The notes: generated by a model not told the origin, from the sequence alone. Shown: positions 26,183 through 36,344, numbered from the stretch's first letter. The stretch is DNA of 64,000 bases from Chitinophagaceae bacterium (GCA_016720775.1 JADKJX010000001.1:1286501-1350500); one strand, 5' to 3'. Made by a program: numbers and translations.

Positions 26183-28708
26183 ATGAAACGAATATTCAAA
26201 TTTACGTTAATCCTCTTTTTAATAAATGTTAATTACCTGTCCGCCCAGGTAAAGCCAACCCCGGCTGCTGAAAGATTGAACGGTTTGCAGAAAAGAAAAT
26301 TGCTGGAAGACAACAGTCTTTTGAAGGATATTAAGTTTCGCAACGTGGGTCCCAGCATCATGAGCGGCCGGGTAGTGGATATGGACGTGAACCCGGCTGA
26401 TCCCACCGAATTCTACGTGGCCTATGCAACCGGCGGACTTTGGTACACTACCAATAACGGGCAAAGCCTGGTGCCCATTTTTGATAAAGAAAATGTGTTC
26501 GGTATAGGTGACATTGCAGTCAATTGGTCTGCCCCGAATCAATCGGGGAAAACAAAAACCATCTGGGTTGGAACCGGCGAAGCAAACAGCAGCCGTTCTT
26601 CTTACTCAGGCCTTGGTGTTTATAAAAGCACGGATAATGGAAAGACCTGGGAATATCTTGGATTGCCTGAAAGTCACCACATCGGAAAAATAACTTTGCA
26701 TCCTACTGATAACAATACAGCCTGGGTGGCAGTGCTTGGTCATTTATATTCTCCCAACAAAGAAAGAGGCATTTATAAAACAACCGATGGCGGCAAAACA
26801 TGGAAGCAAACTTTGTATGTAGATGATAATACCGGTGCCGTAGATATGGATATGAATCCAAAGAACCCCGATGAACTTTATGCAGCCATGTGGTACCGCA
26901 CCCGTCGTGCATGGAATTTTGAAGAGAGCGGAAAAACTTCGGGCATTTACAAAAGCACTGATGGTGGTAATACCTGGAAAATACTAACAACCCCCGGCAG
27001 TGGATTTCCTTCAGGCAATGGATTGGGCAGGATCGGGGTGGCCGTATTTGCGGCAAATCCGAATATCATTTATGCAACATTGGATAACCAGGATCATCGC
27101 CCCGACACGGGTGCAAAGAAAAAAGAAGACAGCAATTATGTGCTGAAGAATTTTAAAGACCTGAGCAAAGAAAGTTTTGTAGCATTGGATGATAATAGAC
27201 TGGATACTTTTTTAAAGAAGAATGGTTTCCCGGAAAAATACAAAGCGGCTTCGGTGAAGGAAATGGTGAAGAATGATAAGGTAAAACCTACCGCCGTGTA
27301 TGACTATCTATTTGATGCCAACACGGCGCTTTTTGAAACACCCATCATCGGATGCGAAATTTACCGCAGCGATGATGCAGGTGCTACCTGGAAAAAGGTA
27401 AATACAAAGGAGCTGAACCTTTACAATACCTACGGCTATTACTTCGGAAAAATTTCGGTGAGCAATACCAACGAAAATAAAGTGGTGATCAGCGGGTTTA
27501 CATTGATGCTGAGTGAAGATGGGGGTAAAACATTTAAAGCAACTGACAACGATGCCACACACGCCGACTGGCACGGCTGCTGGATGGACCCCAACCGGGA
27601 CGGCCATTGGGTGGCGGGTAACGACGGTGGCTGCAATGTTACCTATGATAACGGCAAGCATTGGTTCAAAGTAAATACACCTTCGGTTGGGCAGTTTTAC
27701 AACATATCCGTGGATGATGCCAAGCCTTATAATATTTACGGTGGGTTGCAGGACAACGGAACCTGGTTTGGCCCTTCCACTACAAAAGATATTGATCAGT
27801 GGGATTATGAAGGCGTATATCCCTGGAAACAGATCGGCGGCGGCGATGGAATGCAGGTGCAGGTAGATACAAGGGATAATAAAACAGCATACGCCGGGTC
27901 TCAGTTTGGATTTTATGGAAGAAGAAATACCGATGGAGGAAGAGGCATGTCTATTTATCCACGCAATGACCTGGGAGAAGCCAAACTTCGCTTCAACTGG
28001 CAAACACCCATCTGGCTGAGCAGGCATAGCCAGGATGTTTTTTACTACGGTACGAATAAATTTCACCGCAGTTTACAAAAAGGAGAAAAATTAGAAGCAT
28101 TGAGTGGCGACCTGACCAACGGTGCAAAAGAAGGCGACATTCCTTTTGGCACCAGCACCACATTGGTTGAATCGCCAATGAAGTTTGGGTTGATCTACAT
28201 CGGTACTGATGATGGAAATATTCATGTAAGTAAAGATGGCGGTTATACCTGGACAAAGATCAGCAACAGTTTACCAAAAACGGTGCAGGGCATATATGTA
28301 AGCCGGGTTATGCCATCCATGTATAAAGAGGGAAGGGTATATGCTTCTTTGAATGGATATCGTAATGATAATTTCGGCGCTTATCTTTTTGTTAGTGAAG
28401 ATTACGGAACTACCTGGACACAACTGGGTACTGATCTTCCTGCCGAGCCATTGAACGTGGTGAAGGAAGATCCGAAAAAAGAGAACATCATTTATGTGGG
28501 AAGCGATAACGGCCTTTATGCATCTTTCGATATGGGTAAAACATTCATGACCTTAGACAACAGCATGCCCCGTGTGCCCGTGCATGATATCGCCATCCAG
28601 CTGCGGGATAATGAAATAGTGATCGGCACCCATGGCCGCAGCATTTACGTAACCAAACTCGAAGCAATTCAGAAGGCATATGATAAGATGATGGAAGGGA
28701 AGAAGTAA
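26183..28708 (+). CDS. Sortilin/BNR-repeat beta-propeller exported protein
   Basis: 841 residues from ATG 26183 (signal peptide MKRIFKFTLILFLINVNYLSAQ). The open frame begins at 25991, but the extra 64 residues lack signal character and overlap the divergent gene. Many Asp-box motifs (STDNGKTW, TTDGGKTW, STDGGNTW, SDDAGATW, SEDGGKTF, SKDGGYTW, SEDYGTTW) mark a large beta-propeller of the VPS10/sortilin-like glycosyl-hydrolase-related group common in Bacteroidota. No catalytic residues can be assigned. Exported; likely binds or processes glycans or peptides. Confidence 0.88.
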   Translation: MKRIFKFTLILFLINVNYLSAQVKPTPAAERLNGLQKRKLLEDNSLLKDIKFRNVGPSIMSGRVVDMDVNPADPTEFYVAYATGGLWYTTNNGQSLVPIFDKENVFGIGDIAVNWSAPNQSGKTKTIWVGTGEANSSRSSYSGLGVYKSTDNGKTWEYLGLPESHHIGKITLHPTDNNTAWVAVLGHLYSPNKERGIYKTTDGGKTWKQTLYVDDNTGAVDMDMNPKNPDELYAAMWYRTRRAWNFEESGKTSGIYKSTDGGNTWKILTTPGSGFPSGNGLGRIGVAVFAANPNIIYATLDNQDHRPDTGAKKKEDSNYVLKNFKDLSKESFVALDDNRLDTFLKKNGFPEKYKAASVKEMVKNDKVKPTAVYDYLFDANTALFETPIIGCEIYRSDDAGATWKKVNTKELNLYNTYGYYFGKISVSNTNENKVVISGFTLMLSEDGGKTFKATDNDATHADWHGCWMDPNRDGHWVAGNDGGCNVTYDNGKHWFKVNTPSVGQFYNISVDDAKPYNIYGGLQDNGTWFGPSTTKDIDQWDYEGVYPWKQIGGGDGMQVQVDTRDNKTAYAGSQFGFYGRRNTDGGRGMSIYPRNDLGEAKLRFNWQTPIWLSRHSQDVFYYGTNKFHRSLQKGEKLEALSGDLTNGAKEGDIPFGTSTTLVESPMKFGLIYIGTDDGNIHVSKDGGYTWTKISNSLPKTVQGIYVSRVMPSMYKEGRVYASLNGYRNDNFGAYLFVSEDYGTTWTQLGTDLPAEPLNVVKEDPKKENIIYVGSDNGLYASFDMGKTFMTLDNSMPRVPVHDIAIQLRDNEIVIGTHGRSIYVTKLEAIQKAYDKMMEGKK

Positions 28709-28734
28709 GGTAAAGTCAGACTTAACCAGTTAAG

Positions 28735-29787
28735 TTATTTTACTTTCAACCCAAACAGGGGCCTGAGGAAGTTGACTCTCCTGATTACAAATTCATAAAA
28801 AGCGAAGCATCCGGTTACTGTAAATACCAAAACAAAAATAAATTTTAAGTGCACATCCATATCCAGTGGGAATATCAGCAGGGATGCCAGGAACAGGAAT
28901 ATCATATGAATAATGTAGATCGGGTAGGCTGCCTGGCTTAAATAGCGCAATGCTTTGCCGGATCTGTTTAGATATTTGTAACCAAATGCAAAAAGAGAGA
29001 ATATCCAAAGATCAGACTCAATGACCAACTGGAAATTAGGTACACTCATTTGAGGTTGTAACAGGCGCCAGGTATATAATGAAATGGCGACAGCAAGAAG
29101 CAACCATCGCCATTTCAACAGCATGTTCCAGAAAGATGATCCGCTCAACACGAACAAAAACCCGAAGAAGAAAGCGAGCAGTCCTAAAAAGAATCCATGC
29201 CAGGTCATTGCATACAACTCGTATGGATGCGGATCAACCAGTAATACTTCAATAAGGAAGGCTGCGATGACTATAAGAAGGCCAAAAGGACTGCTCAAAC
29301 ATTTTTTTATACAGGTTACGATCCTTCCTTCTTCATTTTTTTTCAGGTAAAAGAAAACCGGCGACAGGATGAGTACATAAACAAAAATGTTTCCCAGGAA
29401 CCACAGATGCCCGGGGTTGTAGATATAGTTTAACCTGTAGTGATAATAGTGTTGCCACAGATAAGTGGAAACGGGAACGATGCCAAAGATGCCAAACACA
29501 AACGGGATAAAGATCCTTCCTGCCCGCTCTTTGAAAAGTTGTTTCCAGTTCCTGTTTTGAATAGCAAAATAAACCCCCATTCCGGATACAAAAAACAAAA
29601 GGGGTATTCTCCATACATTAAGCATTGCCATGGGAATCCATAATAATTCCCATGGTTTTTCATTCGTAATAAATCCAAGCATGATCCCCCAGCTTTGAAA
29701 GCCAATGGCTGTATGGTATAGTAAGAGGAGGCCGATCGCGATCACTCTCAACCAATCAATATCGTATCTTCTGTTGTTAGCTGACAT
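28735..29787 (-). CDS. Acyltransferase 3 family membrane protein
   Basis: 350 residues with about ten transmembrane helices. The N-terminus RRYDIDWLRVIAIGLLLLYHTAIGF carries the family R/D-WLR and catalytic His motif (YHT), and FVSGMGVYFAIQNR follows. Members (OafA, MdoC/OpgC) O-acetylate or O-succinylate surface polysaccharides or glucans using cytoplasmic acyl-CoA. The substrate is unknown. Convergent with the BNR gene (26-base gap) and 27 bases downstream of the ankyrin gene, perhaps in one operon with it. Confidence 0.88.
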   Translation of the reverse strand: MSANNRRYDIDWLRVIAIGLLLLYHTAIGFQSWGIMLGFITNEKPWELLWIPMAMLNVWRIPLLFFVSGMGVYFAIQNRNWKQLFKERAGRIFIPFVFGIFGIVPVSTYLWQHYYHYRLNYIYNPGHLWFLGNIFVYVLILSPVFFYLKKNEEGRIVTCIKKCLSSPFGLLIVIAAFLIEVLLVDPHPYELYAMTWHGFFLGLLAFFFGFLFVLSGSSFWNMLLKWRWLLLAVAISLYTWRLLQPQMSVPNFQLVIESDLWIFSLFAFGYKYLNRSGKALRYLSQAAYPIYIIHMIFLFLASLLIFPLDMDVHLKFIFVLVFTVTGCFAFYEFVIRRVNFLRPLFGLKVK

Positions 29788-29814
29788 GTTGTTGATGTTA
29801 TTAAGTCAATAAAT

Positions 29815-30405
29815 TTATTTCAGCATCGCTGCGATTTCCGGCCGGGTCTTTTCAAGATATGCGTAGTCCAGTTTTAGTCCCATGGGCTCAAGCATTTTGC
29901 CCAACCCGTCGTAGCTGGCCTTAACAGCAGCAAAAGGACCGGAAACAGTTTCATAAGCATTTTGCCCGTACTTATTTTTTATTGCTTTGTCAGCATGCTT
30001 ATCTAATAACATCTTCACAATTTCGGGGCGGCAAAAGAATGAAGCGGTATGTAATGCCGTAGAACCGTCGTTATTCCGGAAGTTCAGATCAGCCCCTGCT
30101 TCAATCAGCAGTTTAGCCATTGCTGTTTTACCAAATAAGCTGGCGCTGATCAATGGACTTGAACCTCCGAAAGGATCTTTTTCATTCAGGTTTGATTTGG
30201 CTGCAATATGTTGTTTTAGCGCTTCCATATTGCCGGTCATCACTGCTGTGTGTATATCCATTTTAGGAGGCTTAACCCTGGTTTCGGAAACCGTTGCATT
30301 CTTGTTGGGCTCTTTCCTTTGCTGGCAAGAAGCCATTATTGAGAGCATGGATAGAAAAGTAATGGCAATAAATGCCCTGTGCGAATTTTTAATTTGCTTT
30401 TTCAT
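29815..30405 (-). CDS. Ankyrin-repeat lipoprotein
   Basis: 196 residues. N-terminal signal with lipobox SIMASC, then about three ankyrin repeats (MDIHTAVMTGNMEALKQHI, DPFGGSSPLISASLFGKTAMAKLLIEAGAD, NNDGSTALHTASFFCRPEIVKMLLDKHAD). Ankyrin repeats bind proteins; exported examples are common in Bacteroidota. It precedes the acyltransferase gene on the same strand. Partner unknown. Confidence 0.87.
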   Translation of the reverse strand: MKKQIKNSHRAFIAITFLSMLSIMASCQQRKEPNKNATVSETRVKPPKMDIHTAVMTGNMEALKQHIAAKSNLNEKDPFGGSSPLISASLFGKTAMAKLLIEAGADLNFRNNDGSTALHTASFFCRPEIVKMLLDKHADKAIKNKYGQNAYETVSGPFAAVKASYDGLGKMLEPMGLKLDYAYLEKTRPEIAAMLK

Positions 30406-30538
30406 TGTTTATATTTTATGGTTTATGAAACTTGGTAGTGAATGAGCCGGTTAAGTTGGTTGGCAACTTTTTAGTTAGCCTTGCCCATTTCATCATTGCG
30501 TATGATCAAATAGTTTAAATTTTAAAATACTTTTTTAG

Positions 30539-30748
30539 TTATTCTTCTTTTGAATACTCCAGCAGGTCTCCAGGTTGACAGTCTAATGCTTTGCAAATGG
30601 ATTCAAGTGTGCTGAACCGGATCGCTTTTGCTTTGCCGGTTTTGAGTATGGAAAGATTAGCCAATGTCAGGTCCACTTTTTCTGAAAGCTCATTCAGTGA
30701 CATTTTTCTTTTGGCCATCATTACATCAAGGTTTACAATTATCGGCAT
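30539..30748 (-). CDS. XRE-family HTH regulator (YozG-like)
   Basis: 69 residues, one Cro/C1 helix-turn-helix: LDVMMAKRKMSLNELSEKVDLTLANLSILKTGKAKAIRF then STLESICKALDCQPGDLLEY. This short type is usually encoded beside a DUF2975 membrane protein, as here (2-base gap), so the pair is probably one operon in which the regulator controls the membrane gene. Signal unknown. Confidence 0.9.
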   Translation of the reverse strand: MPIIVNLDVMMAKRKMSLNELSEKVDLTLANLSILKTGKAKAIRFSTLESICKALDCQPGDLLEYSKEE

Positions 30749-30750
30749 AG

Positions 30751-31299
30751 TTATACGGTTAATTCGTTTTCAGATTGGATTTCGATTCCTCTCTTAAAGA
30801 TCTGTGCAATTACAAAAAGTATAACGCCCATAAACAGCCACACATCCGCTCCGCCCAGGCGTAAATGTTGCGTATCGGGCATTTTCACCCCTTGCATAAC
30901 TAACCACCCGGTATATTTAACTCCCCATGCTGTGAACAAGCCTATACCAAAAGCCAAACAGGATATTTTTATAATAAAACGCCTCACTTCATTGCTGAAT
31001 GGCTGAGACATATTTAGTTTTTTATCGTGTAAAATTTTTATGATCAGATAAAACATACATGCCTTCATTACTGATGCAATGCTTATCAATAATGTTTCTG
31101 CAAAAAAATGCCCCGGGTCGTATTTATAAAGGCTTGACAAATCATTTCCCTCCCAAAATGTTGCTGCATTAATCGGGTTTATCACCAGGGTATAAAAAGC
31201 GCTGAATATAGACCCGCCGGCTTCAATACATACACCAATAAATATTATCCATGAAAGGACATACGGGACTGTTAATATTTGCTGTGTTCTTGTTTTCAT
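30751..31299 (-). CDS. DUF2975 membrane protein
   Basis: 182 residues from ATG 31299; the frame is open back to 31392 but the MKTRTQQ start is typical. Four transmembrane helices with charged loops (KKLNMSQPFSNEVRRFI), characteristic of DUF2975. Directly followed by the XRE regulator. The DUF2975-HTH pair is a recurrent bacterial module of unknown role, possibly sensing a membrane state. Confidence 0.87.
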   Translation of the reverse strand: MKTRTQQILTVPYVLSWIIFIGVCIEAGGSIFSAFYTLVINPINAATFWEGNDLSSLYKYDPGHFFAETLLISIASVMKACMFYLIIKILHDKKLNMSQPFSNEVRRFIIKISCLAFGIGLFTAWGVKYTGWLVMQGVKMPDTQHLRLGGADVWLFMGVILFVIAQIFKRGIEIQSENELTV

Positions 31300-31542
31300 T
31301 ATTAATTGATTTTTTGATTTCAATGCAAATAAAGATAAATATTTATTGATAAACAATAAAAATACATCTTTATTTGGTAAAAAGTTATCCACATCAAAAG
31401 GAGGGAGGCGATCAAAATGCTCGTACCGAATTGGAAATTAATGAGCTGTGGATACTCAAACGCTTAGGGCGGCTATGAAAATTCAGACGTATTTGTCAGC
31501 TGGTATTTACTAGTGAGGTTTGGAAGATCGATATAAACATAC

Positions 31543-33102
31543 TCAATGCAGTTCGATCGTCTCCACTTCAGGAATATCTTTTAAGATCAGCTCAATGTGT
31601 TTATGGTGAGCCTTGGTTTTAAAGTCCTGGAAAATTTCCAGTACATCCCGATCAATGTACACGCTGTCGGATCCGTTGATCTCAACAATAGAATATTGCG
31701 GAAGCCCGTCGAGCATCTCTAAAAATTTTTTCTTGTTCAGGAAACTTACATTCAGCGCCAGGTCGATGGTAATATGTTTTGTGTGTCCTTCCGTTCTTTC
31801 TTTCATAGTAAACCCGGCACGATAGGTATGCTTCACCAAAAAATAAATAGAGTAGCCGATGCCGATCAGTACGCCGATCAACAGGTCGGTGAAAAGAATG
31901 GAAACAACCGTGATGATGAACGGCAGGAATTGTTCCCGTCCCTGTTTATAAACCGAGATGATCATTTTTGGTTTTGCAAGGTTGTACCCGGTGCGGATGA
32001 GGATCACCGCCAATACGCAATAGGGGATGAGATTAATGATGGGAATGGCGAACAACATGGCAAGCAATAACCACAGGCCATGCGTAAAAGCAGATAGCCT
32101 GGTCTTGGCACCCGCTTCGGCATTTGCAGAACTTCGTACAATGACTGCGGTGATGGGAAGTCCGCCCAGTAAACCACTAAAAAAATTTGCGGAACCCTGT
32201 GCAACCAGTTCCCTGTTTTGAGGGGTAATGCGGTTGTAAGGATCCAGTTTGTCGATGGCTGCGATGCTTAACAGCGTTTCAAGTGTTGCCACAAAACAGA
32301 TCACGATGGCATTGCGCCATATTTCAATACTGCTGAACAAGGCGCTGAACTGGGGAAACCGTATCTGTGAAAAAATATTCTTCGGCACCGTTACATACTG
32401 CGTTGGCTTAAGCGCCAGTTGCGGAACATATTGCTGGAAGATGAACGCCAGCAGCACGCCGAACAAAACAGTGATGAAAGAAGTGGGCAGGAAATTTATT
32501 TTTTTTGCAAGCGTATTCTTCCAAACGTACAGCAATATGATGGAGAGCAGGGCAATGACGATTACACCAGCTGAAGAGTGTTTGTATAAACTGTCTACGT
32601 TACTGTACACATTTTTGAACGAGATGATATTGAAAAACTCGTTCGACCAGAAATCAGGTTTGTCGTAACCGATGAATGCCGGTACCTGTTTCGAGATGAG
32701 AATGATGCCGATGGCGGTCAGCATTCCTTTAATTACTGCCGAAGGAATAAAATGGGTGAATCCTCCCAGCCGGAAAACGCCGAGCAGTACCTGTAAAAGC
32801 CCGGCAACAGCAACAGAAAGAAAAAATATTTCCAGGGCACCCATTTGTGTGATGGCTGCAGCACAGATGGCGGTAAGTCCGGCTGCGGGTCCGCTTACAC
32901 TTAGTTCCGATTTGCTGATAAGTGAAACCACTATGCCGCCGAGGATGCCGGCCATTAAGCCTGAATACATAGGAGCGCCCGATGCCAGTGATATGCCCAG
33001 GCAAAGCGGCAAGGCTACAAAAAAGACACTGATGCTTGCCTTAAAGTCGTGCTTAAGAAATGAAAGAAAATAAAATCTGCTCCTCCGGTTTACCAGGCTC
33101 AT
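31543..33102 (-). CDS. SulP-family inorganic anion transporter
   Basis: 519 residues. The membrane domain (about 12 helices, residues 15-400) has the SLC26/SulP signatures FFVALPLCLGISLASGAPMYSGLMAGILGGIVV, SGPAAGLTAI and GGLPITAVIVRSSANAEAGAKTRLS. A short C-terminal STAS domain follows (SIVEINGSDSVYIDRDVLEIF). Members move sulfate, bicarbonate or other anions. No carbonic anhydrase or sulfate-assimilation gene is adjacent to indicate the ion. Monocistronic. Confidence 0.93.
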   Translation of the reverse strand: MSLVNRRSRFYFLSFLKHDFKASISVFFVALPLCLGISLASGAPMYSGLMAGILGGIVVSLISKSELSVSGPAAGLTAICAAAITQMGALEIFFLSVAVAGLLQVLLGVFRLGGFTHFIPSAVIKGMLTAIGIILISKQVPAFIGYDKPDFWSNEFFNIISFKNVYSNVDSLYKHSSAGVIVIALLSIILLYVWKNTLAKKINFLPTSFITVLFGVLLAFIFQQYVPQLALKPTQYVTVPKNIFSQIRFPQFSALFSSIEIWRNAIVICFVATLETLLSIAAIDKLDPYNRITPQNRELVAQGSANFFSGLLGGLPITAVIVRSSANAEAGAKTRLSAFTHGLWLLLAMLFAIPIINLIPYCVLAVILIRTGYNLAKPKMIISVYKQGREQFLPFIITVVSILFTDLLIGVLIGIGYSIYFLVKHTYRAGFTMKERTEGHTKHITIDLALNVSFLNKKKFLEMLDGLPQYSIVEINGSDSVYIDRDVLEIFQDFKTKAHHKHIELILKDIPEVETIELH

Positions 33103-33181
33103 GATGCCCTAAATTTCGGAATTATTTATGGCATTACTGCTGATTATTAATTGCTGCCGCTGAAATATATATCAGCATTTA

Positions 33182-33909
33182 TTAAACAACGGGGTTCAGC
33201 TTTTCAAATGCCTGCCTGAATTCTGCCGCCCCGATACCGGCTCCGTGCTCGCTGAAGCCATAGGTCAGCTCATTCTTTCCTTCTTCCAGTTGTTTGAAAA
33301 TGGATTCAATAAAACCACTAACGGGTGGCGCAAAATCGTGAATTCCTTTCCACCCAGGTCGGTGTTCAAGGCAGGGGGTATTATTTCTATCACTTCAATG
33401 TTCTTCGGCTTCATCAAATGCCTGAGCGAAAGGGTGAACGAATGGAAGAAAGCCTTGGTGCCGGAATAAACAGGTGTTTTTGTAAGCGGAACAAAGGACA
33501 AGCCCGAGGTAACATTCATGATCGTATTAAGCGATTTGAGATTTTGAAAAAGAGATGTCAGATGTACGGGCGCTTCAATATTGGTAACGATCTCTTCCTT
33601 TGCCCGTTCAAAGAAATCCGGGTCACTGATGTTCATCCATTGCTGGATGCCGGCATTATTTACCAGCACGTTCAGGTCGGGGTGCTCTTCTGCAACCCAT
33701 TTATAAAGTGTTTCTCTTCCTGTTTCTGTCGACAGGTCGCAAACCCTGGTTACCAGGGAAGGTAATTTGTTCTTTGCTTCCTGTAAGGCGCTTTCCCTTC
33801 TTCCGCAGATAAGTACGGTATTGCCTTCCTGTATAAAACGTTCTGCTAAGGCAAAGCCGATGCCGGTGGCGCCGCCGGTGATGAGTATCTTGTTATTTGT
33901 AATTTTCAT
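33182..33909 (-). pseudogene. SDR-family oxidoreductase (DltE-like), frameshifted near the C-terminus
   Basis: From ATG 33909 the protein has the NAD(P) motif TGGATGIGFALAERF, the NNAG motif, Ser and YSGTKAF (YxxxK) catalytic residues and EIIPPALNTDLGGK. The frame then runs out of phase and stops at 33265. Adding one base at about 33345 gives GGKGIHDFAPPVSGFIES and continues through FKQLEEGKNELTYGFSEH to a stop at 33182, about 242 residues, matching the family length. Substrate unknown. The indel sits in a short c run and may be an assembly error. Confidence 0.87.
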
Positions 33910-33980
33910 TTTTATTGAGTTTTTTGATGTTAAATATACAGAACTAACCATTCAAAAAAATTCACTTCATTCCCTTTCCG

Positions 33981-33988
33981 TAGCTTCG
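33981..33988 (+). promoter_or_regulatory. Candidate -7 box of the ACBP gene
   Basis: TAGCTTCG, one base off TAnnTTTG, 12 bases before the ATG at 34001. Confidence 0.3.
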
Positions 33989-34000
33989 TAAAAAAATAAC

Positions 34001-34258
34001 ATGGAGCTGAAAGAACAATTTGAAAAAGCAGTAACCGAAAGTAAACAGTTACCCGAAAAGCCTTCCAACGAAACATTGCTGGAATTATATTCACTCTATA
34101 AACAATCAACCGAAGGAGACGTAAGCGGTGAAGCGCCTTCCAATCCATTCGACTTTGTGAATAAGGCAAAATATGAAGCCTGGTCATCTTTAAAAGGAAG
34201 GTCTTCTGAAGATGCCATGCAGCAATATGTGGCGCTGGTTAATAAACTGAAAGGGTAA
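34001..34258 (+). CDS. Acyl-CoA-binding protein
   Basis: 85 residues, the whole ACBP domain: four helices with LYSLYKQSTEGDVSGEAPSNPFDFVNKAKYEAWSSLKGRSSEDAMQQYV. The Tyr, Lys and Trp ligand residues (YKQ, KYEAW) are kept. It binds medium- to long-chain acyl-CoA in the cytoplasm. ACBPs are mainly eukaryotic and patchy in bacteria, but are found in Bacteroidota. Followed after 26 bases by the Nif3 gene. Confidence 0.95.
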   Translation: MELKEQFEKAVTESKQLPEKPSNETLLELYSLYKQSTEGDVSGEAPSNPFDFVNKAKYEAWSSLKGRSSEDAMQQYVALVNKLKG

Positions 34259-34284
34259 ACTTCTTTTCTTTATAAATTAGTACA

Positions 34285-35382
34285 ATGAAGATTCAGGACA
34301 TCCTAGCTGTTTTAGAGTCAACTGCTCCTCCAGTTCTGCAGGAAGGCTATGATAATGCCGGCTTACTAACCGGCAAAGCCGATTGGTATTGCAGTGGCGT
34401 TATCATAACATTAGATGCAACCGAACAAGTGGTTCAGGAAGCCATCGAAAAAAAATGTAACCTCATCGTAGCTCATCATCCCATCATCTTTGGCGGACTG
34501 AAAAAGATAAACGGAAAGAATTATGTGGAGCGGACGATCATCACGGCTTTAAAAAACGACATTGCCATTTATGCCATTCATACCAACCTGGATAATGTAA
34601 AGCATGGTGTGAATGCGGCCATCGCTGATAAACTTGGATTGATAAACCGCAGCGTTCTTCAACCAAAGAATGCGCTCCTTAAAAAATTATACTGTTTTGT
34701 TCCGGTTGATCATGCTGAGAAAGTACGGGCAGCAATCTTTGCAGTTGGGGCCGGCCATATTGGTAATTACAGCGAGTGCAGTTTTAATGCAACGGGCGAA
34801 GGGACCTTTAAAGCCGGACCGGGAACCAATCCATTTGTTGGTAAAGAAGGGGAGCGCCATACCGAAGCAGAGGTAAAGATGGAAATGATCTTCCCCGTAT
34901 GGCTGGAGAAAAAGATCATCATTGCCCTGCTGGCCAGCCATCCTTACGAGGAAGTGGCTTACGACGTCATCGCCCTGGAAAACAATGCGCCAGGTATTGG
35001 CAGCGGAATGGTTGGCGAACTGGCAAACCCGCTGCTGGAAGAGGTTTTCTTACAACTGCTGAAGGCCCAGTTTGGCCTTTCGGTTATCAGGCATACAAAA
35101 TTGCTGGGCAAACCGGTGAAAAAAGTGGCACTTTGCGGCGGGGCCGGGGCCTTTTTGATCGGGACTGCAGTAGCGGCCGGGGCCGACTTCTACATTACCG
35201 GCGACGTCAAGTACCACGAGTTTTTTGACGCCAATGGCCGGCTGGTGATCGCCGATATTGGCCACTACGAGAGCGAGCAGTTCACAACAGACCTTTTGTT
35301 TGACATTTTGAACCAAAAATTCCCTACCTTTGCCGTCCTTAAAACAGAGGTAAAAACCAACCCGGTACGTTACTTCCTGTAA
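34285..35382 (+). CDS. Nif3-like dinuclear metal protein (YqfO type)
   Basis: 365 residues: the long form with a PII/CutA-like insert (about 130-235) between two Nif3 halves. Metal ligands: IVAHHPIIFGGLKK, HTNLDNVKHGVN and, at the C-terminus, DIGHYESEQF. Members form hexameric toroids with two metals per subunit. They are often labelled GTP cyclohydrolase I type 2, but that activity is doubtful. Followed after 26 bases by the zinc-ribbon gene, a frequent neighbour in Bacteroidota; likely co-transcribed. Confidence 0.92.
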   Translation: MKIQDILAVLESTAPPVLQEGYDNAGLLTGKADWYCSGVIITLDATEQVVQEAIEKKCNLIVAHHPIIFGGLKKINGKNYVERTIITALKNDIAIYAIHTNLDNVKHGVNAAIADKLGLINRSVLQPKNALLKKLYCFVPVDHAEKVRAAIFAVGAGHIGNYSECSFNATGEGTFKAGPGTNPFVGKEGERHTEAEVKMEMIFPVWLEKKIIIALLASHPYEEVAYDVIALENNAPGIGSGMVGELANPLLEEVFLQLLKAQFGLSVIRHTKLLGKPVKKVALCGGAGAFLIGTAVAAGADFYITGDVKYHEFFDANGRLVIADIGHYESEQFTTDLLFDILNQKFPTFAVLKTEVKTNPVRYFL

Positions 35383-35408
35383 TTTTTAAAAGTAAACTTC
35401 AAATAAAA

Positions 35409-36164
35409 ATGGCCGCCGTTAAAGAATTTTCAATTGAGGAAAAATTAAGTGCACTGGTTCTTTTACAAAAAGTTGATTGCAAGCTGGATGAGATCCAGAT
35501 CTTGAAGGGTGAACTTCCGATGGAAGTAAAAGACCTGGAAGATGAGATCGAAGGGTTACACGCCAGGCAAACGAGAGTAGAAGAAGAAATAAACGGTATC
35601 CAGGAATTTATTGAGCAAAAGAAGAACGGCATCAAGGAAGCCGAAGCCCTGATAAAAAAATACGAGAAGCAAAGTGAGAATGTAAAGAACAACCGTGAGT
35701 TTGAAGCCATCAACAAGGAAATTGAGATGCAAACGCTGGAAGTGAAGCTTTGCGAAAAACATATCAAAGACGCCACCGAAGAAATTGCTGAAAAAGCAAA
35801 GCAACTGGAACTGGCTAAAAAAGCAGTAAGCAATAAAGAAGCAAACCTTGCAGCAAAAAAAGGCGAACTGGAAAAGATCATTGCTGAAACAGAGAAAGAA
35901 GAGAAGCATTACAACAAGGAAGCTGAGAATGCCCGCAAACACGCTGATGAGCGCCTGCTGATGAGTTACGACCGCATCCGCAAGAACTACCGCAACGGGT
36001 TGGCTGTGGTAGCTGTGGAAAGGGATAGCTGTGGTGGATGTTTTCACGCCATTCCTCCGCAAAAGCAGAGCGAAATAAAACTGCGCAAGAAGATCATGGT
36101 TTGTGAGAACTGCGGCCGTATTTTGGTTGACTCAGACCTGAATGATTCTGTAGAAGTGAAATAA
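35409..36164 (+). CDS. C4 zinc-ribbon coiled-coil protein (DUF164/CdsZ-like)
   Basis: 251 residues. A long antiparallel coiled coil (about 20-185, rich in Lys/Glu heptads) ends in a zinc ribbon with CGGCFHAIPPQ and MVCENCGRILV (four Cys). Family members have been linked to flagellar or secretion chaperones and to ribosome/RNA work; role here unknown. It follows Nif3 closely and ends before a strong terminator. Confidence 0.9.
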   Translation: MAAVKEFSIEEKLSALVLLQKVDCKLDEIQILKGELPMEVKDLEDEIEGLHARQTRVEEEINGIQEFIEQKKNGIKEAEALIKKYEKQSENVKNNREFEAINKEIEMQTLEVKLCEKHIKDATEEIAEKAKQLELAKKAVSNKEANLAAKKGELEKIIAETEKEEKHYNKEAENARKHADERLLMSYDRIRKNYRNGLAVVAVERDSCGGCFHAIPPQKQSEIKLRKKIMVCENCGRILVDSDLNDSVEVK

Positions 36165-36171
36165 GATCCGG

Positions 36172-36196
36172 GATACTCTGGATACAAGATACTGGG
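36172..36196. repeat. GTATCCA-type arm
   Basis: GGATACTCTGGATACAAGAT, the micro-repeat type seen at 6661-6744 and 7979-8007. It lies just after the zinc-ribbon gene and against its terminator. Confidence 0.6.
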
Positions 36197-36197
36197 A

Positions 36198-36224
36198 GTG
36201 CCTGCAATTTGCAGGCACTTTTTT
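36198..36224 (+). terminator. Intrinsic terminator
   Basis: GTGCCTGCA/TGCAGGCAC hairpin with a 3-base loop and a T6 tract, closing the ACBP-Nif3-zinc-ribbon unit. Confidence 0.9.
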
Positions 36225-36344
36225 ATGGTCTGATGTCCCGTCTGACCAGGGTATCATTGCTTAATTATTTTTATACCCATTCCAATCATTCAATGGCAAT
36301 GCGCCCTTAAATTCACTAATTTGCTTCCCGGTACAATTAATAAT